From: a virus
Direction: 5' to 3' (one strand)
Virus record (IMG/VR): IMGVR_UViG_3300030328_000995
Location: 1 to 21,705 of that record
Length of the DNA: 21,705 bases
Under the pieces are notes generated by a model. The model saw only the letters and a program-made list of their open reading frames with translations, was not told where the DNA came from and did no database searches. Position numbers and translations under genes: made by a program. Below are positions 14,420 through 21,638 of the stretch, one piece after another. Each line of letters starts with the position of its first letter. Position 1 is the first letter of the stretch.

Positions 14420-14442
14420 TTTTCAGTTGTTAATACCATCTA

Positions 14443-16386
14443 TTAACTTGCGTTACAGAATGAAACTGGATGACGTACCGCCACGTCTACACTCTGAAGC
14501 GCCACGATTCGTACTGTTCCAGAAGTAGAGTTAGAGTAAGGATCAACAGTAATGTCTAAACCGCCAAAAAACCCAATCAATAGGTCATTGAAGTTTCCGA
14601 ACACATAGTTATTCGCAGTAATTTGATTAGATACGACTACTGGATAACCATTAACCATGCCATTCTCAGCCACGAATAAACCACTACCTGAATCTTTAGC
14701 AGTAGTTTTTAGCGTACCGAAGTTAGCTGGATTAATGATGTAAGCTAAATCGCCCACTAAAGCATTATCTACAGCAACACTTGTTTCAATTGAAACCATT
14801 TCTGCAAAAGTTGGTGCAGCAGCACTACTTAAAGAAACAGTATTGATACCTGAAGTGTTAGTGATACCTCTTGGATTTCCACTTGAGCCACTACCTTCTA
14901 AAGCACCATCATCAATTGCAATTGCCATTGATTTAGCTAAATCATCACGTATTAAATTTTCAACATCCAAAGATGATTGAAGCATTAATTGCCTAGTGAC
15001 ATCTGTATGTACACCAACAGTTTTTGGAGACATAGTTACAGAGCCAATTACCATTTCAGACTCACCTGATGCACCACCTTCCGCACTAATAAAAGCAGCA
15101 GAAGCAGCAGATGTTTTCTTAGGAATCTTAACATCGCCTTGCAGTCCATTTAGGTTTGTAGCCAATGGCATTACAGCAGATGCGTTTCTGAGTGTGTCAA
15201 TGAAACTTTCAGGTCTGAAATCTTGTCCAACAAGACCAGCATCGTCAGATGCATTCAAATCCCTTTTGTTCCAATTAGCCATAACTTCAGGCGGTAACAT
15301 AATACCTTGTGCAGTTCTGCCATAGTGTTTAGATGCTTCTTCTGAACATTCAAATTCAAATTCAGCTTCCCTTTGTGCCTTTCTGTCAGTTGGATTAGCT
15401 AAAGCATTGATTGCTTTCATAATCGAAAACTGACGTACTTCCTTTTTATTCATGCCAATCTCAGGAGTTTCTAAAGGCTTATCAGTCGCTATTTGGTCTA
15501 ATAAGATTCCTCTAAATTCTTCTACTGAGTTACCATCTTGAATAGCCTTGTCAGCTAAGTCTCTTCTGTTGTGTCTAACAGCTAAATCCATAATTTCTTT
15601 AGAATTTCTAACAAATTCGGCTTTAGCTTCAGCAACAGATTCTTGCCTAACTTCATCAAGGTTTATTTCATTTTTAACTTCTTCAGTCATTGTTTTTACC
15701 TTTATGGTTGTTTGTTTATCTTCAGAACGTCCTACTCCGACAGCTTGTGATTGATCTGCTGGTACAGAAACAACCGACACCTCTAAAGGTGTAGTTGATA
15801 CTCTGAACATCGGCTTATCATCTTGGTTGCCACGCATACGTTCCATGCCATTTATCTTATAGCCAACGCTGATATTTTGACGAATACCATCTCTGACATC
15901 TTGATAAATTTCTTCTGCGAGTTCACTTCGACCAAAGCGAACAATTGCCTTCGCACTTTTTTCAGCAGAATCAATTTCATATCTTTCGACCACACCAATC
16001 TGTTTAGTCATGTCGTGATCTAAGAGTAAAGGACTTCTGCCACTACCAATAAAGCTAGTGTCAATATCCTCTTCAGAATGTGAGATTACTTCCATGCCAA
16101 AATCTCTTTCAACAGGCTCTTCGGAACTAACTCCGATTCTCACTCTTCTTTTTTCTTCATCGATATAAGATGCTCTTGAAAGGTCTAGAGTTCGATAGAC
16201 AATATCAGACTTATCTAGTCTTTCTTCTTCATCTTTATCTTCTTCATCATGGTATGGTTGAGATTCCATCATTTCTTTGTCATCATCTTCCATACTTTCC
16301 ATATCCTCATGTTTAGCAAAAGATACTACATAAGTATCGTCTGTTTCATCAACATTTAGGATATGTCTATCTTCTTTATATTCCAT
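14443..16386 (-). CDS. Fused prohead protease (S78) and HK97-fold major capsid protein
   Basis: The 647-aa polyprotein has three parts. Residues 1-60 are strongly acidic. Residues 62-220 are the S78 (HK97-type) prohead protease: YRTLDLSRASY, LLLDHD with H124, IGVVE, NISVGY with S173, and the closing LEVSVVSVPAD with E202, giving a plausible His-Ser-Glu triad. Residues about 235-345 are a helical linker that could act as the scaffold or delta domain. From about 360 to 647 runs the HK97-fold capsid protein (MLPPEVMANWNKRDL, GQDFRPESFIDTLRNASAVM, PKKTSAASAAFISAEG, GSGSSGNPRGI, ADNALVGDLAYIINP near the A-domain, and AVRHPVSF). The protease should cut the N-terminal part away during maturation. 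The start is supported by AGAGGA, 7 nt upstream. It follows the portal by about 80 nt. Confidence 0.92.
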   Translation of the reverse strand: MEYKEDRHILNVDETDDTYVVSFAKHEDMESMEDDDKEMMESQPYHDEEDKDEEERLDKSDIVYRTLDLSRASYIDEEKRRVRIGVSSEEPVERDFGMEVISHSEEDIDTSFIGSGRSPLLLDHDMTKQIGVVERYEIDSAEKSAKAIVRFGRSELAEEIYQDVRDGIRQNISVGYKINGMERMRGNQDDKPMFRVSTTPLEVSVVSVPADQSQAVGVGRSEDKQTTIKVKTMTEEVKNEINLDEVRQESVAEAKAEFVRNSKEIMDLAVRHNRRDLADKAIQDGNSVEEFRGILLDQIATDKPLETPEIGMNKKEVRQFSIMKAINALANPTDRKAQREAEFEFECSEEASKHYGRTAQGIMLPPEVMANWNKRDLNASDDAGLVGQDFRPESFIDTLRNASAVMPLATNLNGLQGDVKIPKKTSAASAAFISAEGGASGESEMVIGSVTMSPKTVGVHTDVTRQLMLQSSLDVENLIRDDLAKSMAIAIDDGALEGSGSSGNPRGITNTSGINTVSLSSAAAPTFAEMVSIETSVAVDNALVGDLAYIINPANFGTLKTTAKDSGSGLFVAENGMVNGYPVVVSNQITANNYVFGNFNDLLIGFFGGLDITVDPYSNSTSGTVRIVALQSVDVAVRHPVSFCNAS

Positions 16387-16448
16387 AGATTTATCCTCTT
16401 TGTTTTTGGTTGATAAAGGATGTTTTTCAATAAGTAAGTATTAATCAT
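16356..16448 (-). CDS. Possible 30-aa leader ORF upstream of the capsid gene
   Basis: In the 82-nt gap between the portal and protease/capsid genes there is an ATG (16448) preceded, 5 nt away, by GAGGTGG (16460-16454), the best Shine-Dalgarno in the window. The frame gives 30 residues (M-I-N-T-Y-L-L-K-N-I...) and ends 31 nt inside the capsid gene in another frame. It could couple translation or load ribosomes for the highly expressed capsid gene, which has its own weaker AGAGGA site. The peptide itself has no recognisable family. Chance is possible. Confidence 0.3.
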   Translation of the reverse strand: MINTYLLKNILYQPKTKRINLWNIKKIDIS

Positions 16449-16468
16449 GCTTACCACCTCGAAATCTT

Positions 16469-17995
16469 TTATTCACTATTTTCACCATTGCCATCTTCGC
16501 CACCCTCGCCACCCTGTATGTCAGCTTCAACAGGCATCTTCATACCAAAAGGTTGGAAAGCTGTTTTCACACCATATTGTTCTGCTAACTTCTGTTCTCT
16601 TTCGTGTTGCTCGAATAACTCCTCAACATCTCTACCATAGTTTGCTTGAACATCTTGAAATGTCACTAGACCTGACTGCATACCGCTTATAGAAGCCATC
16701 ATTTCTTTTTGTGGATCAACCCACGAAAAACTTCTTGGTATAAAGTTTGCTGAATTAGCAAACTTATCGTATCTGCTCATTGGCAAAGGTTGGTTGGTAC
16801 TTGGAGATGTTGAGATAGCACCACTTGATATTGACATCTCTAACCACCTTTCAAATACAGGTCTAACGAAATGGTCAATGGTAAATCTTTGATACAGTCT
16901 GTACATCTCTCTATCTTCTAATGCACCTGCTCTTAGGGAACTGTAATTAACAGAACTAAGGTCATTGGTTAAAGCGTGATAAGAAATATTTAAACCTGAT
17001 GCAATACTTCTTAAAACTTGTGTGCTGAATGATTCAAATGCTGATGTTGGATGGTCAGGATCAAAAGATTTAAAATCCATTCCTGCTGGTAGCTGTTCAA
17101 ATGTTCCAGCTTCAGCGTTCATTATAGGTACATATTCTTCATCTTCGCCATCGCCTACATAACTATCGCCATCAGGACTTGTAAAAAATCCCATCTTACT
17201 TGCCGAAACTCTTGCAGAAACTATTTCAGCTTCTAAATAACCACCAAGCATTTTTATATTTGCCATAGCGGATGCAGTAAATGGCACACCTCTATTTTGT
17301 TCAGGTCTATTAGGAATATAGGCATGAATCATTTCATCAGCATTTAATCTGATGTGGCTTTGTCTTGCATAGTATTGGTTATCAAATGGATGATTTTTGA
17401 AGAGATAATAAGCAATAGGTTTATTACTTGCATTTAGTTCAACGCCCATTTTTATTTTATTACCACCTTTTTCAGGATTGTCGTTTTTAGTTTCATCTAA
17501 ATGGTCAGCTTCTAAAAACTCTATCTGATAACCAAACTCTGAATCTCTTGACTTAACATGACGAACTAATACTTCGCCATCTCTTGCTAAAGATTCGATA
17601 AATAATTTTTGACAGTCTATAAATGTTAATCTGCCATTTGTTGTACAGTTTCCTAAACGACACCATTGATGCCATTTTTCTTCAATGATTCTGTTTGCTA
17701 CTAAATCCAAACTGCCATCATCGTTTCTTGCTTTCATCGACAAACGAATACCATTGTTGCCAACAACATTTGATTGCATAAGATTCAAATATCTTTGTAC
17801 ATAGCTATCGTTTCTCGCTAAATCTCTTGACCTATCTCTTAATAATCTTAAATTTGTTTTTATCTCTTCATCAGCAGATGTAGATGTTTGTAGAAAATCA
17901 GAAAATAATCTGCCTGTACTTGCACCATTGTATTTTCTTAAATTAAGCGTTTTTCTTCTTTTCGGTTTTCTTGTAAATCTGTCGTACCAAGCCAT
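16469..17995 (-). CDS. Portal protein (lambda gpB family)
   Basis: The 508-aa protein forms the dodecameric ring at the capsid vertex through which DNA enters and leaves. The N-terminus WYDRFTRKPKRRKTL followed by NDSYVQRYLNLMQSNVVGNNGIRL, FIDCQKLFIESLARDGEVLVRH, IEFLEADHLDE, DEMIHAYIPNRPEQNRGVPFTASAM, SGLNISYHALTNDLSSVNYSSLRAG and FVRPVFERWLEMS are the successive blocks of the lambda-type portal family. Residues 435-508 are an acidic C-terminal tail, ending in a Gly/Glu-rich stretch (GGEGGEDGNGENSE). Its ATG overlaps the gpW-like stop as TAATG. It lacks the C-like protease fusion, which instead sits on the capsid protein. Confidence 0.93.
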   Translation of the reverse strand: MAWYDRFTRKPKRRKTLNLRKYNGASTGRLFSDFLQTSTSADEEIKTNLRLLRDRSRDLARNDSYVQRYLNLMQSNVVGNNGIRLSMKARNDDGSLDLVANRIIEEKWHQWCRLGNCTTNGRLTFIDCQKLFIESLARDGEVLVRHVKSRDSEFGYQIEFLEADHLDETKNDNPEKGGNKIKMGVELNASNKPIAYYLFKNHPFDNQYYARQSHIRLNADEMIHAYIPNRPEQNRGVPFTASAMANIKMLGGYLEAEIVSARVSASKMGFFTSPDGDSYVGDGEDEEYVPIMNAEAGTFEQLPAGMDFKSFDPDHPTSAFESFSTQVLRSIASGLNISYHALTNDLSSVNYSSLRAGALEDREMYRLYQRFTIDHFVRPVFERWLEMSISSGAISTSPSTNQPLPMSRYDKFANSANFIPRSFSWVDPQKEMMASISGMQSGLVTFQDVQANYGRDVEELFEQHEREQKLAEQYGVKTAFQPFGMKMPVEADIQGGEGGEDGNGENSE

Positions 17996-18585
17996 TAGAA
18001 TTTAACCTCTATAGTGTTACCTGACCTTTGTTTATTTTTAATTCTAGCCTTTTTTACTTCTTCCAAGTATTCAGCATGGTATCTATCTCTAAATGTTAAT
18101 AATTCATCTATCGACATTCTTGAAAGAGAACGACCTGCAATGGAAAAAGAAGATTGATCTATTGATGCTCTGTTTTCCAAAACAGCTTCAATATTATCTA
18201 AAACCTTTTTTGCATGACTTCTTAAATCTGCATTGGTATTAGCTAGATTTTTAACAACTGTGCTTCTGCCTGTATCAATCCTAATTCTTTGCGAATCGGA
18301 TGTCCTAGTAATAAAAGCGTTCCAAATATAATCACCATCAGCATAACTTGCTGTTGTTGAAGATGCTACTTCAACAAAATAAGTATCATCAGCTTCGGTT
18401 GCTGTGATATCAAACTTATGTGAGCCACCACCGCCTGAATCTTCATGAAATTCATAAGTAAGAGCATAAGCAGATGTTGGATAAGTATCAGCTAAATCAT
18501 CTCTACGCCACAATAATCTATCACCTACAACAATAGTGTCTGGTTCTTGCGTTGGATAATTGGTTCTGTCAAATGCGTTGGACAT
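17995..18585 (-). CDS. gpW-like head-tail joining protein with N-terminal beta domain
   Basis: The 196-aa protein sits at the lambda W position. Its C-terminal about 80 residues (NADLRSHAKKVLDNIEAVLE, SFSIAGRSLSRMSIDELLTF and RDRYHAEYLEEVKKA) form the helix - beta hairpin - helix pattern of gpW, which binds the portal to close the head. The N-terminal 115 residues are a beta-sandwich-like domain (VVGDRLLWRRDDL, ALTYEFHED, HKFDITATEAD) not found in the 68-aa lambda W; it may be an extra contact domain. The start codon has no clear Shine-Dalgarno. It is the first late gene after the + strand 148-aa insertion, and the 160 nt ahead of it hold no convincing - strand promoter. Confidence 0.75.
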   Translation of the reverse strand: MSNAFDRTNYPTQEPDTIVVGDRLLWRRDDLADTYPTSAYALTYEFHEDSGGGGSHKFDITATEADDTYFVEVASSTTASYADGDYIWNAFITRTSDSQRIRIDTGRSTVVKNLANTNADLRSHAKKVLDNIEAVLENRASIDQSSFSIAGRSLSRMSIDELLTFRDRYHAEYLEEVKKARIKNKQRSGNTIEVKF

Positions 18586-18666
18586 ACTATAAATACAAAA
18601 ATTTCTTCTAAAAAGATAGAATTAAAAAGCATTTTATCATTAAAAGGTAAATAAAATTAATTTAAT

Positions 18667-18680
18667 TTATTTGCAAATAA
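18667..18680. promoter_or_regulatory. 14-bp perfect palindrome, candidate operator
   Basis: TTATTTGCAAATAA is a perfect palindrome located 3 nt before the candidate -35 box of the 148-aa gene and about 80 nt before the gpW start on the other strand. Its position suits an operator for a dimeric regulator controlling the + strand gene. AT-rich sequence makes short palindromes less surprising, so this is tentative. Confidence 0.4.
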
Positions 18681-18683
18681 TAG

Positions 18684-18711
18684 TTGTATATTTCTGTAGA
18701 AAGCGTATATT
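18684..18711 (+). promoter_or_regulatory. Candidate sigma70-type promoter for the 148-aa gene
   Basis: TTGTAT (18684-18689) and TATATT (18706-18711) are separated by 16 nt and would start transcription near 18718, about 28 nt ahead of the ATG. A perfect TATAAT also occurs at 18717-18722 but has no good -35 at proper distance. The gene lies opposite to all its neighbours and must have its own promoter, which supports a site here. Confidence 0.45.
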
Positions 18712-18745
18712 GATAATATAATTTTAATTAATAAAGGAGAAAATT

Positions 18746-19192
18746 ATGATTAAACAAATAATAAATAAATTAAATAGTACAAGTAATTTTTCTATGACTT
18801 GCTTTTTAGAAGAAGCAATTTTGTGGAAAGATATGTATGAAAAGCTAGATATACCTAGTTGTGATTTTAAGGAATTGCAAAACTTTGATATTTCAATATC
18901 TGATGTAAAAGGAAAATCTAATTTCGATATTTATTTCAATGATTTAAAATTAACTATTATAGAATTTTTAATAAAAGATTATTTTGACCTTAGAAATAGC
19001 CATAGTTATGATTTCGAAGTAGAAGAATTATTTGAAGGATGGCTCATAAGTGGTGGTTTGCATGAATATTTTTTAGCAGTCTATCCACATCTTAATCCTC
19101 TTAATTACAAGATTAATCAAGATTTTGGTAGAACAGAAAAATCTAATCACTTGAAAAAAATGCTGATTGGTAAATTTCATACATATTCTTAA
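18746..19192 (+). CDS. Autonomous cargo gene of unknown function (moron-like)
   Basis: I do not recognise this 148-aa protein. It is acidic to neutral, soluble, with no signal peptide or clear membrane segment: a helical N-terminus (IKQIINKLNSTSNF, MTCFLEEAILWKDMYEKLDI), a central beta-rich part (NFDISISDVKGKSNFDIYFNDLKLTIIEFLIKDYFDL) and a C-terminal part with FEVEELFEGWLISGGLHEYFLAVYPHLNP and KKMLIGKFHTYS. The start has an AAGGAG Shine-Dalgarno 6 nt away. It is the only + strand gene in the structural module, splitting TerL from gpW, and carries its own promoter candidate and a strong terminator. That design is typical of cargo genes acting outside virion assembly, such as anti-defence or host-modifying proteins; this is inference from context only. 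Confidence 0.8.
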   Translation: MIKQIINKLNSTSNFSMTCFLEEAILWKDMYEKLDIPSCDFKELQNFDISISDVKGKSNFDIYFNDLKLTIIEFLIKDYFDLRNSHSYDFEVEELFEGWLISGGLHEYFLAVYPHLNPLNYKINQDFGRTEKSNHLKKMLIGKFHTYS

Positions 19193-19207
19193 TTCTCCCC
19201 TAAGAAG

Positions 19208-19236
19208 AAAGCCACCTAATCAGGTGGCTTTTTTTT
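19208..19236. terminator. Intrinsic terminator of the 148-aa gene, partly bidirectional
   Basis: A 7-bp stem GCCACCT / AGGTGGC (19211-19217 and 19222-19228), extended by AAA/TTT to 10 bp, with the loop AATC, is followed by eight T residues (19229-19236): a textbook intrinsic terminator for + transcription. On the - strand the stem is followed by TTTCTTCTT, a weaker U tract, so it could also trim terminase transcripts. The T run reaches into the TerL stop codon at 19235-19237. Confidence 0.9.
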
Positions 19237-21061
19237 ACCAATCATTAACCCAAGTATTTTTTCTTCTGCGATTGATTAGATTCTTCCTTTTCTCTTGTTT
19301 TGGTTGTGCTTCTTGAGATTCGCTTTTGGTTTTTATTTTATTTAAATTTGGAGAAAGAATATAGAAACCAGCTAAAGCATAAACAAAACAATCCAATGCT
19401 TCATTTCTTTCCCTTGTCTGTTTCCAAACCAATTTCTTTTGTCCACGATGAAACTTGATAATTCTTTTCTCTGCTGTCAGTTGTTTAAAATATTCTTCAT
19501 CAACTGTACTTGGGAAATGGATATATCCAGCTTCATCTTCTTCTGAGACATTCAACCAACTAAACAAAGTATCTTTTGCAGTATCAGTTCCGATTGGATA
19601 AAGACTTACTCTTTGTCTACCCGATTGTGTTGGTCTGTTGGCTATTGGCTTACCACTTATACTTTGTCCTTTGACAGCAAATACTCTTATACCTTGTCTT
19701 GGTTTTACAAAACCATAAACGCTTTGCGTGGCATAACCTGAATCAATACAAGTAATTGCTATTTTTAATTTATGATTATTTTCTTTTGTGAATGATGATA
19801 ATAAATATTCATCAAGTTCTTTCCATACTTCTAGTTGATTAGGATCACCCCAAAAGATTTTGTATTCAATTACATATACCTGATTATCAGCACTCCATCC
19901 CACAACTTGTGCTTCTAATCTATCTGACTGGCAGTCAATTCCGCAACTGAGAACTAAAACATTTTCAGGTATGGTTTCATGATCGTAGTTTTCTCTACGA
20001 TTTAATAAACTATCAGATTCTATTTCTTCACCTTTTTCTGCAAAACATTCTCCTAATGATGTATTTACCCAAACTCGTAATTGTTCAGGATTATTCTTAG
20101 CAACTAAAAATGATTCGACAACTTCTTTCCATGTACGCCACGATGAATACAATTCGTTTAGATGAAAACCAGCAACATTACTTTTATTGCCTTCTTGAAT
20201 CCATTTGCCATTTTGCATCATGTAAGGTTTATCAGATTCATCAATAAGAACACCACAACTTTTGCAAACGTAATTTACATTTTTTAAATCTTCATCCCAT
20301 TTGATGTTTGACCATTCTAAATGTTGGTAAGTCTTACAATGTGGACAAGGTACATGATATTTTCTTTGGTCTGATGTATTCCAAGCATCTTGGATTCTAC
20401 TCATGCCATCTATAGTTGGTGTTGATGTCATTATGATTTTACGATTCCAAAAAGTTGAAGTTCTTTTTCTTGCTAAATCTACAGGATCACCTTCAGGTGT
20501 TGGTTGATATCTATCAACCTCGTCTAATAAAACAATCCTACATGGTCTTGATGATAAAGATGCTGGTGAGTTACTTCCTGAGATAACAACAAAACCACCG
20601 CCAAATGATTTGGATAATATGGTATTGCCACTATCTCTGCTTTTGGAATCTTTGACTTTACCTCTAAGAGCATCAGAAGCAGTTATCATTTTAGATAATC
20701 TTTGTGTTGAAAAGGCTCTTGCCATTTCTAGCGTTGGCATAACTACCAGCATTGGTGCTGGATCATGGGCAATATGATAGCCAAGTATATTTAAAAGTAT
20801 TTCGGTTTTGCCAACTTGAGCAGATGACATGATGACAATGCTTTCAATATCTCTGTCATTGAGTGTGTCCATGATGCCTCGCTGATATTCAGCACGACTT
20901 GTTTTCCATTGACCAGCTTCTGCACTAGATTCTGATGTTAAGACTCTATGATTATCTGCCCATTCAGAAACATTAAGTTTCTTCGGTGGCTTGAACGTCT
21001 GTATCGATTGTTTCCAAATTATCTGTAGAGTTTTTTGGAAGTCCTGAGTTTGCGAGTTCAT
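19235..21061 (-). CDS. Terminase large subunit (lambda gpA / GpA family)
   Basis: The 608-aa protein is the DNA packaging motor and nuclease. The N-terminus (VSEWADNHRVLTSESSAEAGQW) is that of the GpA family. The ATPase carries the Walker A site S80-A-Q-V-G-K-T86, Walker B I176-V-L-L-D180-E181 and the coupling motif MTSTP (211-215). A Cys4 zinc-ribbon type motif (C239, C242, C266, C269) sits between ATPase and nuclease, as in many GpA members. The nuclease begins with LSCGIDCQSDRLEAQVVGWS, where D376 and D380 are metal-ligand candidates. The basic tail (KQEKRKNLINRRRK) could bind DNA or the portal. The start overlaps TerS by 89 nt; no later Met fits because the family N-terminus begins here. 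GpA-type terminases usually make cohesive ends, but the cos site is not identified. Confidence 0.95.
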   Translation of the reverse strand: MNSQTQDFQKTLQIIWKQSIQTFKPPKKLNVSEWADNHRVLTSESSAEAGQWKTSRAEYQRGIMDTLNDRDIESIVIMSSAQVGKTEILLNILGYHIAHDPAPMLVVMPTLEMARAFSTQRLSKMITASDALRGKVKDSKSRDSGNTILSKSFGGGFVVISGSNSPASLSSRPCRIVLLDEVDRYQPTPEGDPVDLARKRTSTFWNRKIIMTSTPTIDGMSRIQDAWNTSDQRKYHVPCPHCKTYQHLEWSNIKWDEDLKNVNYVCKSCGVLIDESDKPYMMQNGKWIQEGNKSNVAGFHLNELYSSWRTWKEVVESFLVAKNNPEQLRVWVNTSLGECFAEKGEEIESDSLLNRRENYDHETIPENVLVLSCGIDCQSDRLEAQVVGWSADNQVYVIEYKIFWGDPNQLEVWKELDEYLLSSFTKENNHKLKIAITCIDSGYATQSVYGFVKPRQGIRVFAVKGQSISGKPIANRPTQSGRQRVSLYPIGTDTAKDTLFSWLNVSEEDEAGYIHFPSTVDEEYFKQLTAEKRIIKFHRGQKKLVWKQTRERNEALDCFVYALAGFYILSPNLNKIKTKSESQEAQPKQEKRKNLINRRRKNTWVNDW

Positions 21062-21491
21062 TTAATGCTTCATGTACTTCAGTTGTTATTAAATCTTCTA
21101 CTTCAGCGTAGGATTTGAGTCCTAAAACCTGATGTGTGACTTTTGCAGGTATATTTAATAGTTTAGAACGACAATTTGCAATAAAGTTTTGCCAAGTATC
21201 AATGACATCATCAGAATGTACTAACTTGCTTGATAATACTGCTACTTCTATTTCTTTATGATCTGCTTGATTCTTAGTAAGTCTTAATTTCTCTTCATTG
21301 ATGTCATTTGGCACATCTTTAAGATGTAATCTTGCTCTTTGTCTAAGATATTCTATGTATGCTTTACGACAAGCATCCATATCCATACCACCACGACCAA
21401 TGCCTTTAGGTAATATGCCTTGAGATACAAGATTAGAAACATACTGTTTTGTTAAGCCTAAATGTTCGCCAACTTCCTTTTGATTCGCCAT
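20973..21491 (-). CDS. Terminase small subunit (Nu1-like)
   Basis: The 172-aa protein recognises the packaging site and recruits TerL. Residues 1-35 form a winged helix-turn-helix (KEVGEHLGLTKQYVSNLVSQ, ILPKG) like Nu1; residues 36-75 hold an R/L-rich helix (CRKAYIEYLRQRARL). The middle section EEKLRLTKNQADHKEIEVAVL and LVHSDDVIDTWQNFIANCRSKLLNIPAKV is the helical oligomerisation region seen in Nu1-type small terminases. The acidic C-terminal tail (TDNLETIDTDVQATEET) is coded in the same DNA as the first 29 codons of TerL, in a different frame. The gene begins 3 nt after the small basic protein's stop. Confidence 0.88.
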   Translation of the reverse strand: MANQKEVGEHLGLTKQYVSNLVSQGILPKGIGRGGMDMDACRKAYIEYLRQRARLHLKDVPNDINEEKLRLTKNQADHKEIEVAVLSSKLVHSDDVIDTWQNFIANCRSKLLNIPAKVTHQVLGLKSYAEVEDLITTEVHEALNELANSGLPKNSTDNLETIDTDVQATEET

Positions 21492-21494
21492 GTC

Positions 21495-21638
21495 TTACTT
21501 TTTGACTAATTTTTTGCCTAATCTGCGCCTTTTGTGCTTATTCATGCTTGAAGTCTTGAGTTTTCGCCTACCAATGCTGGTTTTTTTGTATTTATGCTTA
21601 ACTTCGTTGTAATTTGTTTCTTTTCTAACTTTTGCCAT
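21495..21638 (-). CDS. Small basic protein preceding the terminase genes
   Basis: This 47-aa ORF is strongly basic (about 20 Lys/Arg, hardly any acid), beginning A-K-V-R-K-E-T-N-Y-N and containing RRKLKTSSMNKHKRRRLGKK. It ends 3 nt ahead of the TerS start and so opens the visible late operon. Very short basic proteins with an SSMNK-like motif occur ahead of TerS in many marine phages, with no function established that I know of. It likely binds nucleic acid; a packaging or ribosome-related role is speculation. The upstream AAGATA is a poor Shine-Dalgarno. Confidence 0.65.
   Translation of the reverse strand: MAKVRKETNYNEVKHKYKKTSIGRRKLKTSSMNKHKRRRLGKKLVKK

Larger units (their letters stand above)
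18586..18745. other. 160-nt AT-rich divergent intergenic region
   Basis: This region separates the leftward gpW-like gene from the rightward 148-aa gene and holds the palindrome, the + strand promoter candidate and the AAGGAG Shine-Dalgarno (18734-18739, 6 nt before the ATG). I see no further ORF, tRNA or repeat, and no convincing promoter for the leftward genes. Confidence 0.6.

Noticed and set aside
14371-14439. Upstream start for the small head protein (91 aa)
   Set aside because: The extra 23 residues are coded by the hairpin region, and AAGGAAAG lies before the ATG at 14370.
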